Origin: Ponticaulis sp.
Lineage (GTDB): Bacteria > Pseudomonadota > Alphaproteobacteria > Caulobacterales > Hyphomonadaceae
Direction of reading: 5' to 3'
Assembly (NCBI GenBank): GCA_002701295.1
Contig: NZUJ01000112.1
Coordinates: 1-34,865 of the forward strand
DNA: 34,865 nt
Part shown: one piece after another, positions 22,964 to 31,360 of the stretch
Numbering within the stretch: the stretch's first letter is position 1
Layout of the letters: every line of letters begins with the position of its first letter
Notes under the pieces: generated by a model
Told to the model about the DNA's origin: nothing
Seen by the model: only the letters and a program-made list of their open reading frames with translations
Databases searched by the model: none
Translations under genes and position numbers: made by a program

Positions 22964-23596
22964 TCACCCCAGATTAAAACTGATCGACACCCGCGGCTCA
23001 TCAGCCATATTCACCGGCACTTCATGGCGCAGCCAACTTTCCCAGAAAAGCGCATTCCCAACTGAAGGCTGGATATAGATGAACCGTTTGCGGTCCGGTG
23101 AAATATCGGACTTCAGCGGCGGTGAATTCATCATGAAAGGCAGCCGCGGATCTTCAAAACGGATCGCGCTCGTGTCTTCCGGCAGGTCAAGATAGAACGT
23201 GCCTGATAGCACACTGTTCGGATGGATATGCCCTGAATGGCCAGCTCCGGGGTCCAGCACATTCACCCAGAAACTATCCATGCTCAGCTTGTGTGAGCCA
23301 AGTTCAAAACCAAGCTCTTTCGCAAACCCATTCGCCGCCTTCACCAGACGTTTTTCAAGCTCTGCAAAGGCCGATATGCGCTGCGGCAGATCGTTCAGCG
23401 AGGCGTAGGACGTATAGCCCAGATAACCCTGCTCCTCGCACCAGGCCTGCCCCGCCTCATCCTCTTCAGCGAGCATCAGAACACCATCCATAAGCTCCGC
23501 CAGAAACGCCACGTCAGAGGTCGGATCTACGATACAGGTCTCAAAGATGTCCGTGGCAAAATAGGTGCGCGTGTGTGGGGGGGGCGTAGTGGTCAT
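22964..23596 (-). CDS. TIGR02466-type 2OG-Fe(II) oxygenase
   Basis: A 210-residue cytoplasmic protein resembling the TIGR02466 / 2OG-FeII_Oxy_5 group. The double-stranded beta-helix core shows DSFWVNVLDPGAGHSGHIHP followed by NSVLSGTFYLDLP. Near the end come WLRHEVPVN (distal His) and RVSISFNLG (Arg that would hold 2-oxoglutarate). Such proteins use Fe(II), O2 and 2-oxoglutarate for hydroxylation; substrates of this group are not known. ATG 23596 overlaps the stop of the TIR gene by four bases, so the two form an operon. It has a Pro/Thr-rich first ten residues. Family assignment is good; function in this context is open. Confidence 0.8.
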   Translation of the reverse strand: MTTTPPPHTRTYFATDIFETCIVDPTSDVAFLAELMDGVLMLAEEDEAGQAWCEEQGYLGYTSYASLNDLPQRISAFAELEKRLVKAANGFAKELGFELGSHKLSMDSFWVNVLDPGAGHSGHIHPNSVLSGTFYLDLPEDTSAIRFEDPRLPFMMNSPPLKSDISPDRKRFIYIQPSVGNALFWESWLRHEVPVNMADEPRVSISFNLG

Positions 23597-24720
23597 TCAG
23601 AATCCGAAGGCAGCATCAGCGGAACTGGATATTGCCCTGCCGGACACTGGTTCAGTCCAGTGGCCAGCAAAGCCTGCCGCTCATCCTTGCCGAATAACCA
23701 ACCAAAGAAAAACATCAAGGCAATAGCTGAAAGAATAGCGCTGAGAATGCCAACCCGAAAATAATCACCCGATGCTGGCACGGCGGCGACGCCAGCCGCA
23801 ACCGGCACAGGCGCTGGCGCACTTAACCGGGCCGGCGCTGGTTCTGCATCTTTGATATACCGGTTCCAGAGCGCCTGATCGACCTTGGCCCGAGGTGGTT
23901 TCCCATCCAGCAGCTCACGCGCCTGTTCCACCCATTCCTGACGTCTGATCTGTCCCTTGCGCAGGTTCAAGCCTGTCTCGAGCTTTTCGTGATCTTCATC
24001 CGGCAAATTGGCAAGTGCCGCCAGTGTTCCCGCGCCGCGGCGCCGGAGGTCCGCCTTCACACGATCCGCAATGCCGCCAACCAGTGATAAATCGGACGGA
24101 ACGCCATACGGCAAACCTGCAGCGCCCTCAGCGGTCCATGCCGCCCACTCCGCTTCGCGCTTGCGCATTTCCGAAATGTAGGGTCCAGCATCGGCAGTCG
24201 CCGCGACCTTCGCCTTTTTCGGTTTCAGCGCCGCAATGGTAATCGGGTCCTTCCCGTATTTTTTATACCATTCCTCGCGTTCAGCCGGCTTGAGGCTCAC
24301 ATAATCTTCGAGCCCTTTACGCCCCTGAGATGCGCCGAGCAGCCCCACAAGGCTCAGAAAACCGGCAGTCGTTTTCGTACCGCTCAGCCCCTTCAGGTCA
24401 ATGCGATCATCCAGATGAAACGGATCACGCGGCACAACATCATCAATTGCCGTCTGGATCAGTATATCGCGCGACCGACCCGTCCGCGCAGCGGCATGAA
24501 CCCAGTCTGACACGTCAGCTGGGGTGGACCAGAGGACCAGCATGTTGCGGGATTTTTCAACACTGGCAGCATCTTCAGAATCGAATGTCCGGTCTTCGCG
24601 ATCTTTGTCGAACCAGACTTTCATTTTCAGGGATCGCAGGCGGCGGGCGACCAGTTCAGCGATTTTCCGGTCTTCAATGGCCGAGACCAGAAACACGTCA
24701 TAAGAATATTTCTGCGCCAT
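23593..24720 (-). CDS. TIR domain - H3TH - transmembrane protein
   Basis: A 375-residue protein with three visible parts. Residues ~5-130 are TIR-like: YSYDVFLVSAIEDRKIAELV, then KMKVWFDKD and NMLVLWSTPADVSDWV. Where active bacterial TIR NADases have a Glu about four residues after that Trp, Ala77 stands here (WVHAA), so NADase activity is doubtful. Residues ~208-272 (DLSLVGGIADRVKADLRRRG, then AALANLPDEDHEKLETGL and GQIRRQEWVEQARELL) look like the helix-hairpin-helix-type domain of COG3743. A Pro/Ala linker leads to a membrane helix (~322-344, VGILSAILSAIALMFFFGW) and a short tail with one Cys. ATG 24720 follows GGGGG; the longer frame to 24798 lacks TIR similarity. The coupled downstream gene is a 2OG oxygenase. 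Confidence 0.75.
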   Translation of the reverse strand: MAQKYSYDVFLVSAIEDRKIAELVARRLRSLKMKVWFDKDREDRTFDSEDAASVEKSRNMLVLWSTPADVSDWVHAAARTGRSRDILIQTAIDDVVPRDPFHLDDRIDLKGLSGTKTTAGFLSLVGLLGASQGRKGLEDYVSLKPAEREEWYKKYGKDPITIAALKPKKAKVAATADAGPYISEMRKREAEWAAWTAEGAAGLPYGVPSDLSLVGGIADRVKADLRRRGAGTLAALANLPDEDHEKLETGLNLRKGQIRRQEWVEQARELLDGKPPRAKVDQALWNRYIKDAEPAPARLSAPAPVPVAAGVAAVPASGDYFRVGILSAILSAIALMFFFGWLFGKDERQALLATGLNQCPAGQYPVPLMLPSDSE

Positions 24721-24941
24721 GAGACCCCCGTTTGCCTCTCTGCTTCTTCTCACACCATACCAATTCGGCTCAAAAGGACCAGATTTTTTGCCGTACACCG
24801 CAAACCTGCAATCGATTTTGCAAATGAAATCAGATCAACTACACCGCCAAAGCCGTCCACACTGAAAATTTCCGTCGGTTTGTACTGGTCAGCCGGTCAG
24901 ATTTTGCTAAGTCAGGCGCTTGTTCTGGAGGACCTTAACTC

Positions 24942-26042
24942 ATGGGTTTCAAATGCGGGATTGTCGGTCTGCCAAATGTTGGCAAATCCACCCTTTTTAA
25001 TGCGCTGACCAAGACAGCTGCAGCTCAGGCGGAAAACTACCCGTTCTGCACGATCGAGCCGAATGTCGGAGATGTCGCCGTACCTGATGAGCGCCTCAAA
25101 AAATTGGCTGCCATTGCAGGCTCCAAAGAGATCATCCCCTCGCGCATCAACTTCGTGGATATTGCTGGCCTCGTAAAAGGCGCATCGCAGGGCGAAGGGC
25201 TCGGCAACCAGTTCCTGGCCAACATCCGCGAAACCGATGCCGTAGCTTACGTTCTGCGCTGTTTTGAGGATGATGACATCACGCACGTTTCGGGCCGTGT
25301 AGATCCGCTGGCGGACTATGAAGTCGTCGAGACTGAGCTCATGCTCGCTGACCTGGAAAGCCTGGAAAAGCGCCGCGTGAACCTTGAGAAAAAGGCGAAG
25401 AGCGGCGGCGACAAAGATGCCAAGGAAGCGCTCGCCATGGTCGACCTTGCGCTCGAACAGCTCAATGAAGGCAAACCTGCGCGCAATGCAGACGTGCCGA
25501 AGGATTCCCGCAAGGCGTGGAAAATGCTCCAGCTCCTCACGGCGAAACCCGTCTTTTATATCGCCAATGTTGACGAAGACTCCGCCGCCGAAGGCAATCA
25601 GTTCTCAGACAAGGTCGAAGCGCATGGACAGGCCGAAGGCTCACCAGTCGTCGTGATCTCCGCACGCATTGAGAGCGAGATCGCCATGCTGGATGAAGAC
25701 GAACAGGACGAATTCCTTGAGACCATGGGTCTCGAGGAACCAGGCCTCAACCGGGTGATCCGCGCAGGTTATGAACTTCTCGATCTGCAGACCTATTTCA
25801 CGGTTGGTCCGAAAGAGACCCGCGCCTGGACAGTTCCAATCGGCGCCACCGCTCCACAGGCAGCAGGCGTGATCCATGGCGACTTTGAAAAAGGCTTCAT
25901 TCGCGCCGAAACCATCGCCTATGACGACTATGTTACGCTCGGCGGCGAAGGCCCGGCCAAGGAAGCCGGAAAGATGAAAGCAGAAGGCAAAGAGTACATC
26001 GTCAAGGATGGCGATGTCATGCACTTCCGCTTCAACGTCTGA
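24942..26042 (+). CDS. ychF: Ribosome-binding ATPase YchF
   Basis: A 366-residue OBG-family P-loop protein of full length. Walker A is GLPNVGKST (residues 9-17), and switch II is in [20 protein letters not shown]. The base-recognition motif reads NVDE in [10 protein letters not shown] instead of NKxD; this is the YchF hallmark that gives ATP preference. A coiled-coil insert ([20 protein letters not shown]) and a C-terminal TGS domain ([20 protein letters not shown] to VMHFRFNV) complete the fold. YchF binds ribosomes and influences stress responses. GGAGG lies about ten bases before ATG 24942. It converges on the Sel1 gene, 14 bases away. Confidence 0.97.
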   Translation: MGFKCGIVGLPNVGKSTLFNALTKTAAAQAENYPFCTIEPNVGDVAVPDERLKKLAAIAGSKEIIPSRINFVDIAGLVKGASQGEGLGNQFLANIRETDAVAYVLRCFEDDDITHVSGRVDPLADYEVVETELMLADLESLEKRRVNLEKKAKSGGDKDAKEALAMVDLALEQLNEGKPARNADVPKDSRKAWKMLQLLTAKPVFYIANVDEDSAAEGNQFSDKVEAHGQAEGSPVVVISARIESEIAMLDEDEQDEFLETMGLEEPGLNRVIRAGYELLDLQTYFTVGPKETRAWTVPIGATAPQAAGVIHGDFEKGFIRAETIAYDDYVTLGGEGPAKEAGKMKAEGKEYIVKDGDVMHFRFNV

Positions 26043-26056
26043 TCAGACAGATCACG

Positions 26057-27541
26057 CTAGCAGGCCTTTTCATAACCGAGTGAACAGGCCTGCGCCCTAT
26101 AATTGGCGGCTTTCATCGCATCTGCCGGGCCGCCAATGCCATCGCGAAACGCGACATTCGCGTTCCAGCAGCCGTCTGGATATTTCAGACTGCAGGCTTT
26201 CACAAAGTTTGATCGGGCCTGAACCGAATCTTTGGCAATGCCATAGCCGTTATAATAGACCAGCCCCAGATTGTTGCAGCCACTTCCATTTTCGAGCGCG
26301 CAGGCTTTGACATAATCCTGATTACCCCGCGCCATGTCTTTCTCACCAGCCTCGCCCATATGGCGCATAAACCCGGCAAGATTGCACGACGCACCTGAGT
26401 CCAGATCACAAGCCTTGTCGAAATAGATCAGCGCCTGAACAGGGTCTTTTTCTCCCCCACGGCCATCGCGCAACAAATCACCGAGATTATCGCAACCTGT
26501 CGGGCTTGCGCCTTCCTCACAGGCTTTCTGATACAAAGCGCGCGCCTTAACCAGATCTTCCACGCCTGCGTTCCCGTTGAAATACATCACGCCCAGATTG
26601 TTGCACGCAAAGGCATAAGTCTCACAGGCAGTGGTATAGGCTTCCAGCGCCCCAACCATGTCGACTTCGGTGCCATTCCCCTTTTCGAGCGCATATCCAA
26701 CCTGATAACAGGCGCGGTCATATCCGCTTTCACAACTCTTTCGGAAATATGTCAGCGCAGCAGCAAGGTCTTTGTCCCCACCCGTGCCATCGCGCAGATA
26801 ATCCCCGTAATTGTCGCAGCCATACATTTCATCGGCATCGCAGGCCTTCTTGTATAGGTCCCGCGCCGTTACCTGATCTTTTGGCACCTGAGCACCTGTT
26901 GCGTACATCACAGCAAGATTGTTGCAGGCTGACGCGTAATTCAGTTCACACCCCCTCGTATAGGCTGTGAACGCGGTCGCATCATCAACAGGCCCACCAG
27001 TGCCATTGCGCTTGAAATAGCCTTCATAGAAACAGGACACAGCATTGTTCAGGCGACAACCGCGCTCATAGCTCATGCGAGCGCCGACTTCATCTACACG
27101 GCCGCCTTCACCCATTTTCTGAACATAAGCGATATTCTTGCAGCCCGTGCCATTCCCGACCTGACAGGCTTGCGCAAACAGGTTTCGCGCCGCCACAAAA
27201 TCTGTTTCAACGCCCGTGCCATCATAGAAATACAATCCTCGCGCATTGCATCCCTGACCGTCACCCGCATCGCAGGCGCGCTGATAATAGTCATGCGCAA
27301 GATCATAGCGGGGCGGATCAAGCCGTTCTGCGATCTCCGCCATGGTGACGCAGGCTTTTCCGAAATTGCTGGTCACGCAGAGCTGCCGCATATCGGCTAC
27401 GGCTCCCGCGATATCATCACTATTATTATCGGCGCGCGCGACCAGTTCATCATAGCGGTTTTGAAGTTCAGCGCTGGTTTGCGCATGCGCCATTCCGCCA
27501 AACACTGCAGCAAGTCCGGCAATCGCAATTTGTCGTAACAT
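26057..27541 (-). CDS. Secreted cysteine-rich Sel1-repeat protein
   Basis: A 494-residue protein. ATG 27541 is chosen because GAGGGGAG precedes it and it begins a Sec signal peptide (MLRQIAIAGLAAVFGGMAHA). The rest is a solenoid of about eleven ~36-residue Sel1-like repeats plus a final partial one, with the pattern A-x2-Y-x3-AC...C-x-NLG-x-MY-x2-G-x-G...D. Nearly every repeat holds a Cys pair eight or nine residues apart, like Helicobacter Hcp proteins, so one disulfide per repeat in the periplasm is expected. Such proteins act in protein-protein contacts and envelope signalling. A 5' open-frame extension to 27580 lacks signal-peptide character. The exact partner is unknown. Confidence 0.9.
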   Translation of the reverse strand: MLRQIAIAGLAAVFGGMAHAQTSAELQNRYDELVARADNNSDDIAGAVADMRQLCVTSNFGKACVTMAEIAERLDPPRYDLAHDYYQRACDAGDGQGCNARGLYFYDGTGVETDFVAARNLFAQACQVGNGTGCKNIAYVQKMGEGGRVDEVGARMSYERGCRLNNAVSCFYEGYFKRNGTGGPVDDATAFTAYTRGCELNYASACNNLAVMYATGAQVPKDQVTARDLYKKACDADEMYGCDNYGDYLRDGTGGDKDLAAALTYFRKSCESGYDRACYQVGYALEKGNGTEVDMVGALEAYTTACETYAFACNNLGVMYFNGNAGVEDLVKARALYQKACEEGASPTGCDNLGDLLRDGRGGEKDPVQALIYFDKACDLDSGASCNLAGFMRHMGEAGEKDMARGNQDYVKACALENGSGCNNLGLVYYNGYGIAKDSVQARSNFVKACSLKYPDGCWNANVAFRDGIGGPADAMKAANYRAQACSLGYEKAC

Positions 27542-27631
27542 TTCGCTCCCCTCGATCTTGTGGATACAATAATTCGACACGAAACATGTTCAATAGACAA
27601 TCATCTGTTCAGGGGAGTGAAACCGAGCGCA

Positions 27632-27660
27632 CAAAAAAGGCGGCCCGCAGGCCGCCTTTT
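27632..27660 (-). terminator. Rho-independent terminator of the cytochrome c gene
   Basis: AAAAGGCGGCC (27635-27645), loop CGCA and GGCCGCCTTTT (27650-27660) form an 11-bp stem. On the minus strand it is followed by a run of T residues. It lies 28 bases past the stop of the cytochrome gene. The A/T flanks on both sides mean it could also work weakly on the plus strand. Confidence 0.88.
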
Positions 27661-27688
27661 CTGAATTTGGATAGAGCTTGGTCAGCGA

Positions 27689-28588
27689 CTATTCTTCGCT
27701 GTCCGTTGCGTCTTCAACGGCTTCTTCAGCGTCGTCCATCATGTCCTCAGCGGCTTCGCCTGCTTCATCAGCAGCTTCGCCAGCGTCTTCCATGGCACCT
27801 TCAACAGCAGCCTGTCCCTGTTCCATCAGGTCCTGAGCCGCATTGCCGGTTGTCTCTGCAGCTTCTTCGACAGCACCTTCAAGATCGACGGCACCAGCAG
27901 AACCTTCACCAGCTTCTACGATCGCGCCATCAACACCAGCTTCGTCACCTTCAACAACAACCGCGCCCTCTTCGCCTTCTTCACCTTCAGCCATTTCTGG
28001 CTCTTCAGGCAGAGGCTCCGGGAATGCCGGTGGGTTGACGGTTTCAGAGGCGAGGTAAGCCATCACGTTTGCGCGCTCATCGTCACGGCGCAGACCGGCG
28101 AAAGACATCGCAGTACCTGACACATAGCCTTTAGGGTTTTCGAGGAAACCATTCAGGTTCTCATAAGTCCAGGCGCCGTCCATACCCTGCAGCGCAGAAG
28201 AATATCCGCCAAAGCTTGCAAGGCTGGCTTTGCTACGGCCAACGATATCATGCAGGTTCGGGCCCTGCTTGTTGTCGCCGCCAGCTTCGATCGTGTGGCA
28301 GGTCGAACACTTCGACTTGAATGAAGAAGCACCTTTCTCAACGTCCGCAGCAGCCAGTACCGCGCCGAGGTCGAAAACTTCTTCTTCAGCAGCAGCGCCG
28401 CCACCTTCGCTCAGGGGAAGGTAATAAGCGAACTCTTCCGCAACGCGCTCATTGAGCGTTTTTTCTTCTGCCTCATGGCCCCCGCCATGATGTCCGCCCT
28501 TGCCGAAAACGATGTCCGTCAGGGTTGGAAGCCCAAGAATAATCAGCGCAACAGCAAGCAGCGCTCCAAAAACTTTGTTAAACCACAT
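27689..28588 (-). CDS. Membrane-anchored cytochrome c with acidic C-terminal tail
   Basis: A 299-residue class I cytochrome c of the CycM/c552 kind. ATG 28588 gives an N-terminal membrane anchor, KVFGALLAVALIILGLP, followed by a Gly/His segment (GKGGHHGGGHEAEE). Heme c binds at CSTCH (residues 94-98); the likely distal ligand is Met161 in SGTAMSFAGLR. Such proteins carry electrons from the bc1 complex to terminal oxidase at the periplasmic face. Unusually, the domain is followed by ~105 residues (from about 193) composed mostly of Glu, Ala, Gly and Asp with no Lys or Arg. The gene has its own terminator. Function of the tail is unknown. Confidence 0.88.
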   Translation of the reverse strand: MWFNKVFGALLAVALIILGLPTLTDIVFGKGGHHGGGHEAEEKTLNERVAEEFAYYLPLSEGGGAAAEEEVFDLGAVLAAADVEKGASSFKSKCSTCHTIEAGGDNKQGPNLHDIVGRSKASLASFGGYSSALQGMDGAWTYENLNGFLENPKGYVSGTAMSFAGLRRDDERANVMAYLASETVNPPAFPEPLPEEPEMAEGEEGEEGAVVVEGDEAGVDGAIVEAGEGSAGAVDLEGAVEEAAETTGNAAQDLMEQGQAAVEGAMEDAGEAADEAGEAAEDMMDDAEEAVEDATDSEE

Positions 28589-28796
28589 CAGTCTCGAATC
28601 CCGATTGATCTGAATTTTGCGATGCTTCTGGCACGCTCCCGCCCGGTATTCAATACAGTCTGGCAATGAACCTGCTCAATCTGTGGATTTCGCGTCGATC
28701 AGACGCACATTGCATTGCATTTGAGCCGCATTTTGAGGGCTTGAAGTAATCAGACCAGCATGTATTGCCTCTCAGCCAGATGAAGGTGAAAGAATC

Positions 28797-29633
28797 ATGG
28801 CTGGCAAAATTGCATTCCAGGGCGAACGCGGCGCAAATTCAGACATAGCGTGCAAGCAGGCTTTTCCGGATATGGAAGCCATGCCATGCCGCACGTTTGA
28901 GGACGTGTTTACAGCCGTCGAAAACGGAGATGCCGACCTTGCCATGATCCCGGTGGAAAACACCATTGCCGGACGCGTGGCCGATATTCACCACCTCATC
29001 CCCAAGTCGAAGCTGCACATCATCGGCGAACATTTCCTGCCGATCCGGTTCCAGCTCATGGCGCTTCCGGGTACGAAGCTCGCAGACATCAAACGCGCCA
29101 AATCTCACATTCATGGCCTCGGGCAATGCCGGATATTCCTCCGCCAACACAACATTGAAGGCGTGACCGCAGGCGACACCGCGGGCGCGGCGCGTGAAGT
29201 CGCAGAAGATGGCGAACGCGAAACTGCGGCCATCGCACCTGCTCTCGCCGCAGACGTCTACGGTCTCGACATTCTGGCCGAAAATATTGAAGACGAAGAT
29301 CACAACACGACCCGCTTCGTCGTGATGAGCCGCGAGCCAAACGACCTCGCTGATGTTCAGGAGCCTTGCAAGACCTCACTCCTCTTTACCGTTCGCAACG
29401 TCCCTGCAGCACTTTATAAAGCCTTGGGTGGCTTTGCGACCAATGGCGTCAACGTCACCAAGCTGGAAAGCTATCTCACCGGCGGATCCTTCACCGCAGC
29501 GCAGTTCTACCTCGAACTGGAAGGCCATCCGGATTCCCGTCCGGTCCAGCTGGCCCTTGAAGAACTCGGCTTCTTCTCAACGCAGATCCGTGTCCTCGGT
29601 GTCTTTCCGACAGGTGACCGCCCCGAGACCTGA
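28797..29633 (+). CDS. pheA: Prephenate dehydratase
   Basis: A 278-residue monofunctional prephenate dehydratase, which converts prephenate to phenylpyruvate in phenylalanine synthesis. The catalytic domain begins KIAFQGERGANSDIA and continues with DLAMIPVENTIAGRV. It ends at the conserved Thr-Arg-Phe motif in NTTRFVVMSRE, whose Thr is essential in the family. A C-terminal ACT domain (SLLFTVRNVPAALYKALGGF, then NVTKLESYLTGGSF) binds Phe for feedback inhibition. The ESRP motif reads ESYL, which I recall as common in alphaproteobacterial enzymes. AGGTG lies about nine bases before ATG 28797. It has no chorismate mutase domain and stands alone. Confidence 0.95.
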   Translation: MAGKIAFQGERGANSDIACKQAFPDMEAMPCRTFEDVFTAVENGDADLAMIPVENTIAGRVADIHHLIPKSKLHIIGEHFLPIRFQLMALPGTKLADIKRAKSHIHGLGQCRIFLRQHNIEGVTAGDTAGAAREVAEDGERETAAIAPALAADVYGLDILAENIEDEDHNTTRFVVMSREPNDLADVQEPCKTSLLFTVRNVPAALYKALGGFATNGVNVTKLESYLTGGSFTAAQFYLELEGHPDSRPVQLALEELGFFSTQIRVLGVFPTGDRPET

Positions 29634-29638
29634 AATCA

Positions 29639-29659
29639 AGCTCACGAATTCCGTGAGCT
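29639..29659 (+). terminator. Hairpin after pheA
   Basis: AGCTCACG (29639-29646), loop AATTC, CGTGAGCT (29652-29659) form an 8-bp perfect stem six bases past the pheA stop. No T-run follows, so it is a weak or Rho-assisted terminator at best, or a 3'-end stabilising structure. Confidence 0.5.
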
Positions 29660-29737
29660 GGCCTGACCGCATCGTGCGTGGCAAGTGAGCCGCCTCACCT
29701 GTTAGGATAAGTCTCCCCGGAATAGGAGACTTGTCTC

Positions 29738-30199
29738 ATGAACCTTCGCAACGCCTTCGCCGCGCTCTCGCTTATCATCCTGCCCGCATCACTCGCCGCT
29801 CCATCGGCCGTGGCTGAAAAAGATCCGATCTATACGGGCCTGTTCGGCAATACCGCCATTCAGGGCCATGATGCCGTCGCCTATTTTACCGAAGGCAAAC
29901 CTGTTGAAGGCAAAAAAGAGTTTTCGACCGACTATATGGGCGCTGAATTCCGCTTCGTCAGTCAGGCCAATCTCGACACATTCCTTGCCGATCCCGAGGC
30001 TTACGCACCGCAATATGGCGGCTACTGCGCCTGGGCCGCGGCCAAAGGGGACACCGCCAAGGGCGATGCCCGGCACTGGGCGATTGTCGATGGAAAGCTC
30101 TATCTGAACTATAACCAGAAAGTTCAGGATGACTGGAATGAAGACCGCGAAGGATTCATCACCAAAGCCGACGCCAACTGGCCCTCACTTCTGGATTAG
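29738..30199 (+). CDS. Secreted YHS domain protein
   Basis: A 153-residue periplasmic protein. It has a Sec signal peptide (LRNAFAALSLIILPASLA, cleavage near APSAVAEKD). The YHS-like domain follows, with GHDAVAYFTEGKPVEGKKEF, GAEFRFVSQANLDTFLADPE and YAPQYGGYCAWAAAKGDTAK, and a conserved C-terminal WAIVDGKLYLNYNQKVQDDW. YHS proteins of this type are common in Proteobacteria and are suspected of binding metals through the single Cys and nearby residues; no activity is established. GGAGA lies nine bases before ATG 29738. The stop overlaps the stop codon of the convergent nudC gene by four bases. Confidence 0.88.
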   Translation: MNLRNAFAALSLIILPASLAAPSAVAEKDPIYTGLFGNTAIQGHDAVAYFTEGKPVEGKKEFSTDYMGAEFRFVSQANLDTFLADPEAYAPQYGGYCAWAAAKGDTAKGDARHWAIVDGKLYLNYNQKVQDDWNEDREGFITKADANWPSLLD

Positions 30200-31158
30200 T
30201 CACGCTCCAGCCAGGCCATGATCACATGATGTGCGATCGCTGTTTTGGGCGGGCAGTAAGCATCAGGATGCTCGCCCGCCATGATCTGTTTCACCTCATC
30301 TTTTGAGAACCAGCGTGCATCAGCGATCTCATTCGGATCAATTTTGATCTCTTCACTCTCGGCCTTCAACAACACACCCATCATCAGGGATGACGGAAAC
30401 GGCCAGGGCTGACAGAACAGATATTCCGCATTTTCCGGCAGACAGATCACGCCAGATTCTTCCTGCACTTCGCGGCATGCGGCCTGTTCAATCGTCTCAC
30501 CCGGCTCGACAAACCCAGCCAGACACGACCAGAACCCGGCAGGCCAGCTCGCCCCCCGCCCCATCAGGCAGTGGTCACCCCGGATGGGCAGCATGATCGC
30601 CACAGGGTCGGTCCGCGGGAAATGTTCTTTTTCACAGGCCGGGCACACACGTTTCCAGCCGGCATCAACAATCTCAGACGGGCTGCCGCAGGTCGCGCAA
30701 TAGGCGTGAGACCGGTGCCACTCAGAAATCGACCGCGCCGTGGACACAAGGTTCGCCTCGAGCAGAGACAGGCTCGCTGCCGCCGCCCGCATATCCTCGA
30801 ACTCACCGCTGCCAGCCAGCATAGTGCCGTCCAGCGTCGCATTATCCGGAACACACACTGCAAAGATTGGCGTGCCCGCTTTATCCTGGCCCAGAAACAG
30901 CCGGATCGCGCCATTCAGGAAATCCTTAGCCTCGGGCCCCAGCCAGATCAGCGAACGCGGCGTCGGATCAGGCCTCGCGCCGGGCGCAAATGCCGGCCCA
31001 GCAGGGCCTTCCATCAATGGCATGCCGTCCCGCATCAGAAACACCAGCACATCCGGACGCGCAAACGCTGCATCCAGCCAGATCCGGTCCGTCCGTCTGT
31101 GCGCCGCACGATCCAGAGGTTTCGCTGCCAGAGGAATATCATTGGACGTCAGCTGCAT
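30196..31158 (-). CDS. nudC: NAD+ diphosphatase NudC
   Basis: A 320-residue Nudix hydrolase that splits NAD(H) to NMN(H) and AMP, and in other bacteria also decaps NAD-capped RNA. The zinc ribbon is seen as CATCGS and CPACEKEHFPRTDP. The Nudix box is GFVEPGETIEQAACREVQEE. The NudC-specific substrate motif QPWPFPSSLMMG follows (canonical SQPWPFPxS). The N-terminal domain (RIWLDAAFARPDVLVFLMRD) is typical. ATG 31158 is preferred to the longer frame to 31227 on family length, although the ribosome site (GGAAAG) is weak. It is convergent with the YHS gene. Confidence 0.95.
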   Translation of the reverse strand: MQLTSNDIPLAAKPLDRAAHRRTDRIWLDAAFARPDVLVFLMRDGMPLMEGPAGPAFAPGARPDPTPRSLIWLGPEAKDFLNGAIRLFLGQDKAGTPIFAVCVPDNATLDGTMLAGSGEFEDMRAAAASLSLLEANLVSTARSISEWHRSHAYCATCGSPSEIVDAGWKRVCPACEKEHFPRTDPVAIMLPIRGDHCLMGRGASWPAGFWSCLAGFVEPGETIEQAACREVQEESGVICLPENAEYLFCQPWPFPSSLMMGVLLKAESEEIKIDPNEIADARWFSKDEVKQIMAGEHPDAYCPPKTAIAHHVIMAWLERD

Positions 31159-31360
31159 AAATCTGCTTTCCGATACTTGCGAATGCGAGATGCAGAAGGG
31201 AATGGCGAACTTCCCAGTCACTGGCAAGCCTCAATTCCGCGCGAAGAAGGCCTCATAGACGTTCGCCATGTGACGGAATCGCCGGCGAGTTTGCTTGCAC
31301 AACACTTGAAACCATGTGTTACTAAATTAACAGGTTTATCAATTTGTGATTGGTGGCAAA

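Noticed and set aside
22612..22977. 121-residue plus-strand frame across the DUF559 region
   Set aside because: Composition is not protein-like, and the opposite strand gives clear DUF559 similarity in two adjacent frames.
26060..26093. Inverted repeat GCAGGCCT...AGGCCTGC as a ychF terminator
   Set aside because: It lies inside the Sel1 coding sequence and arises from two similar Ala-Cys codon stretches; the 18-base loop and missing T-run make a terminator doubtful.
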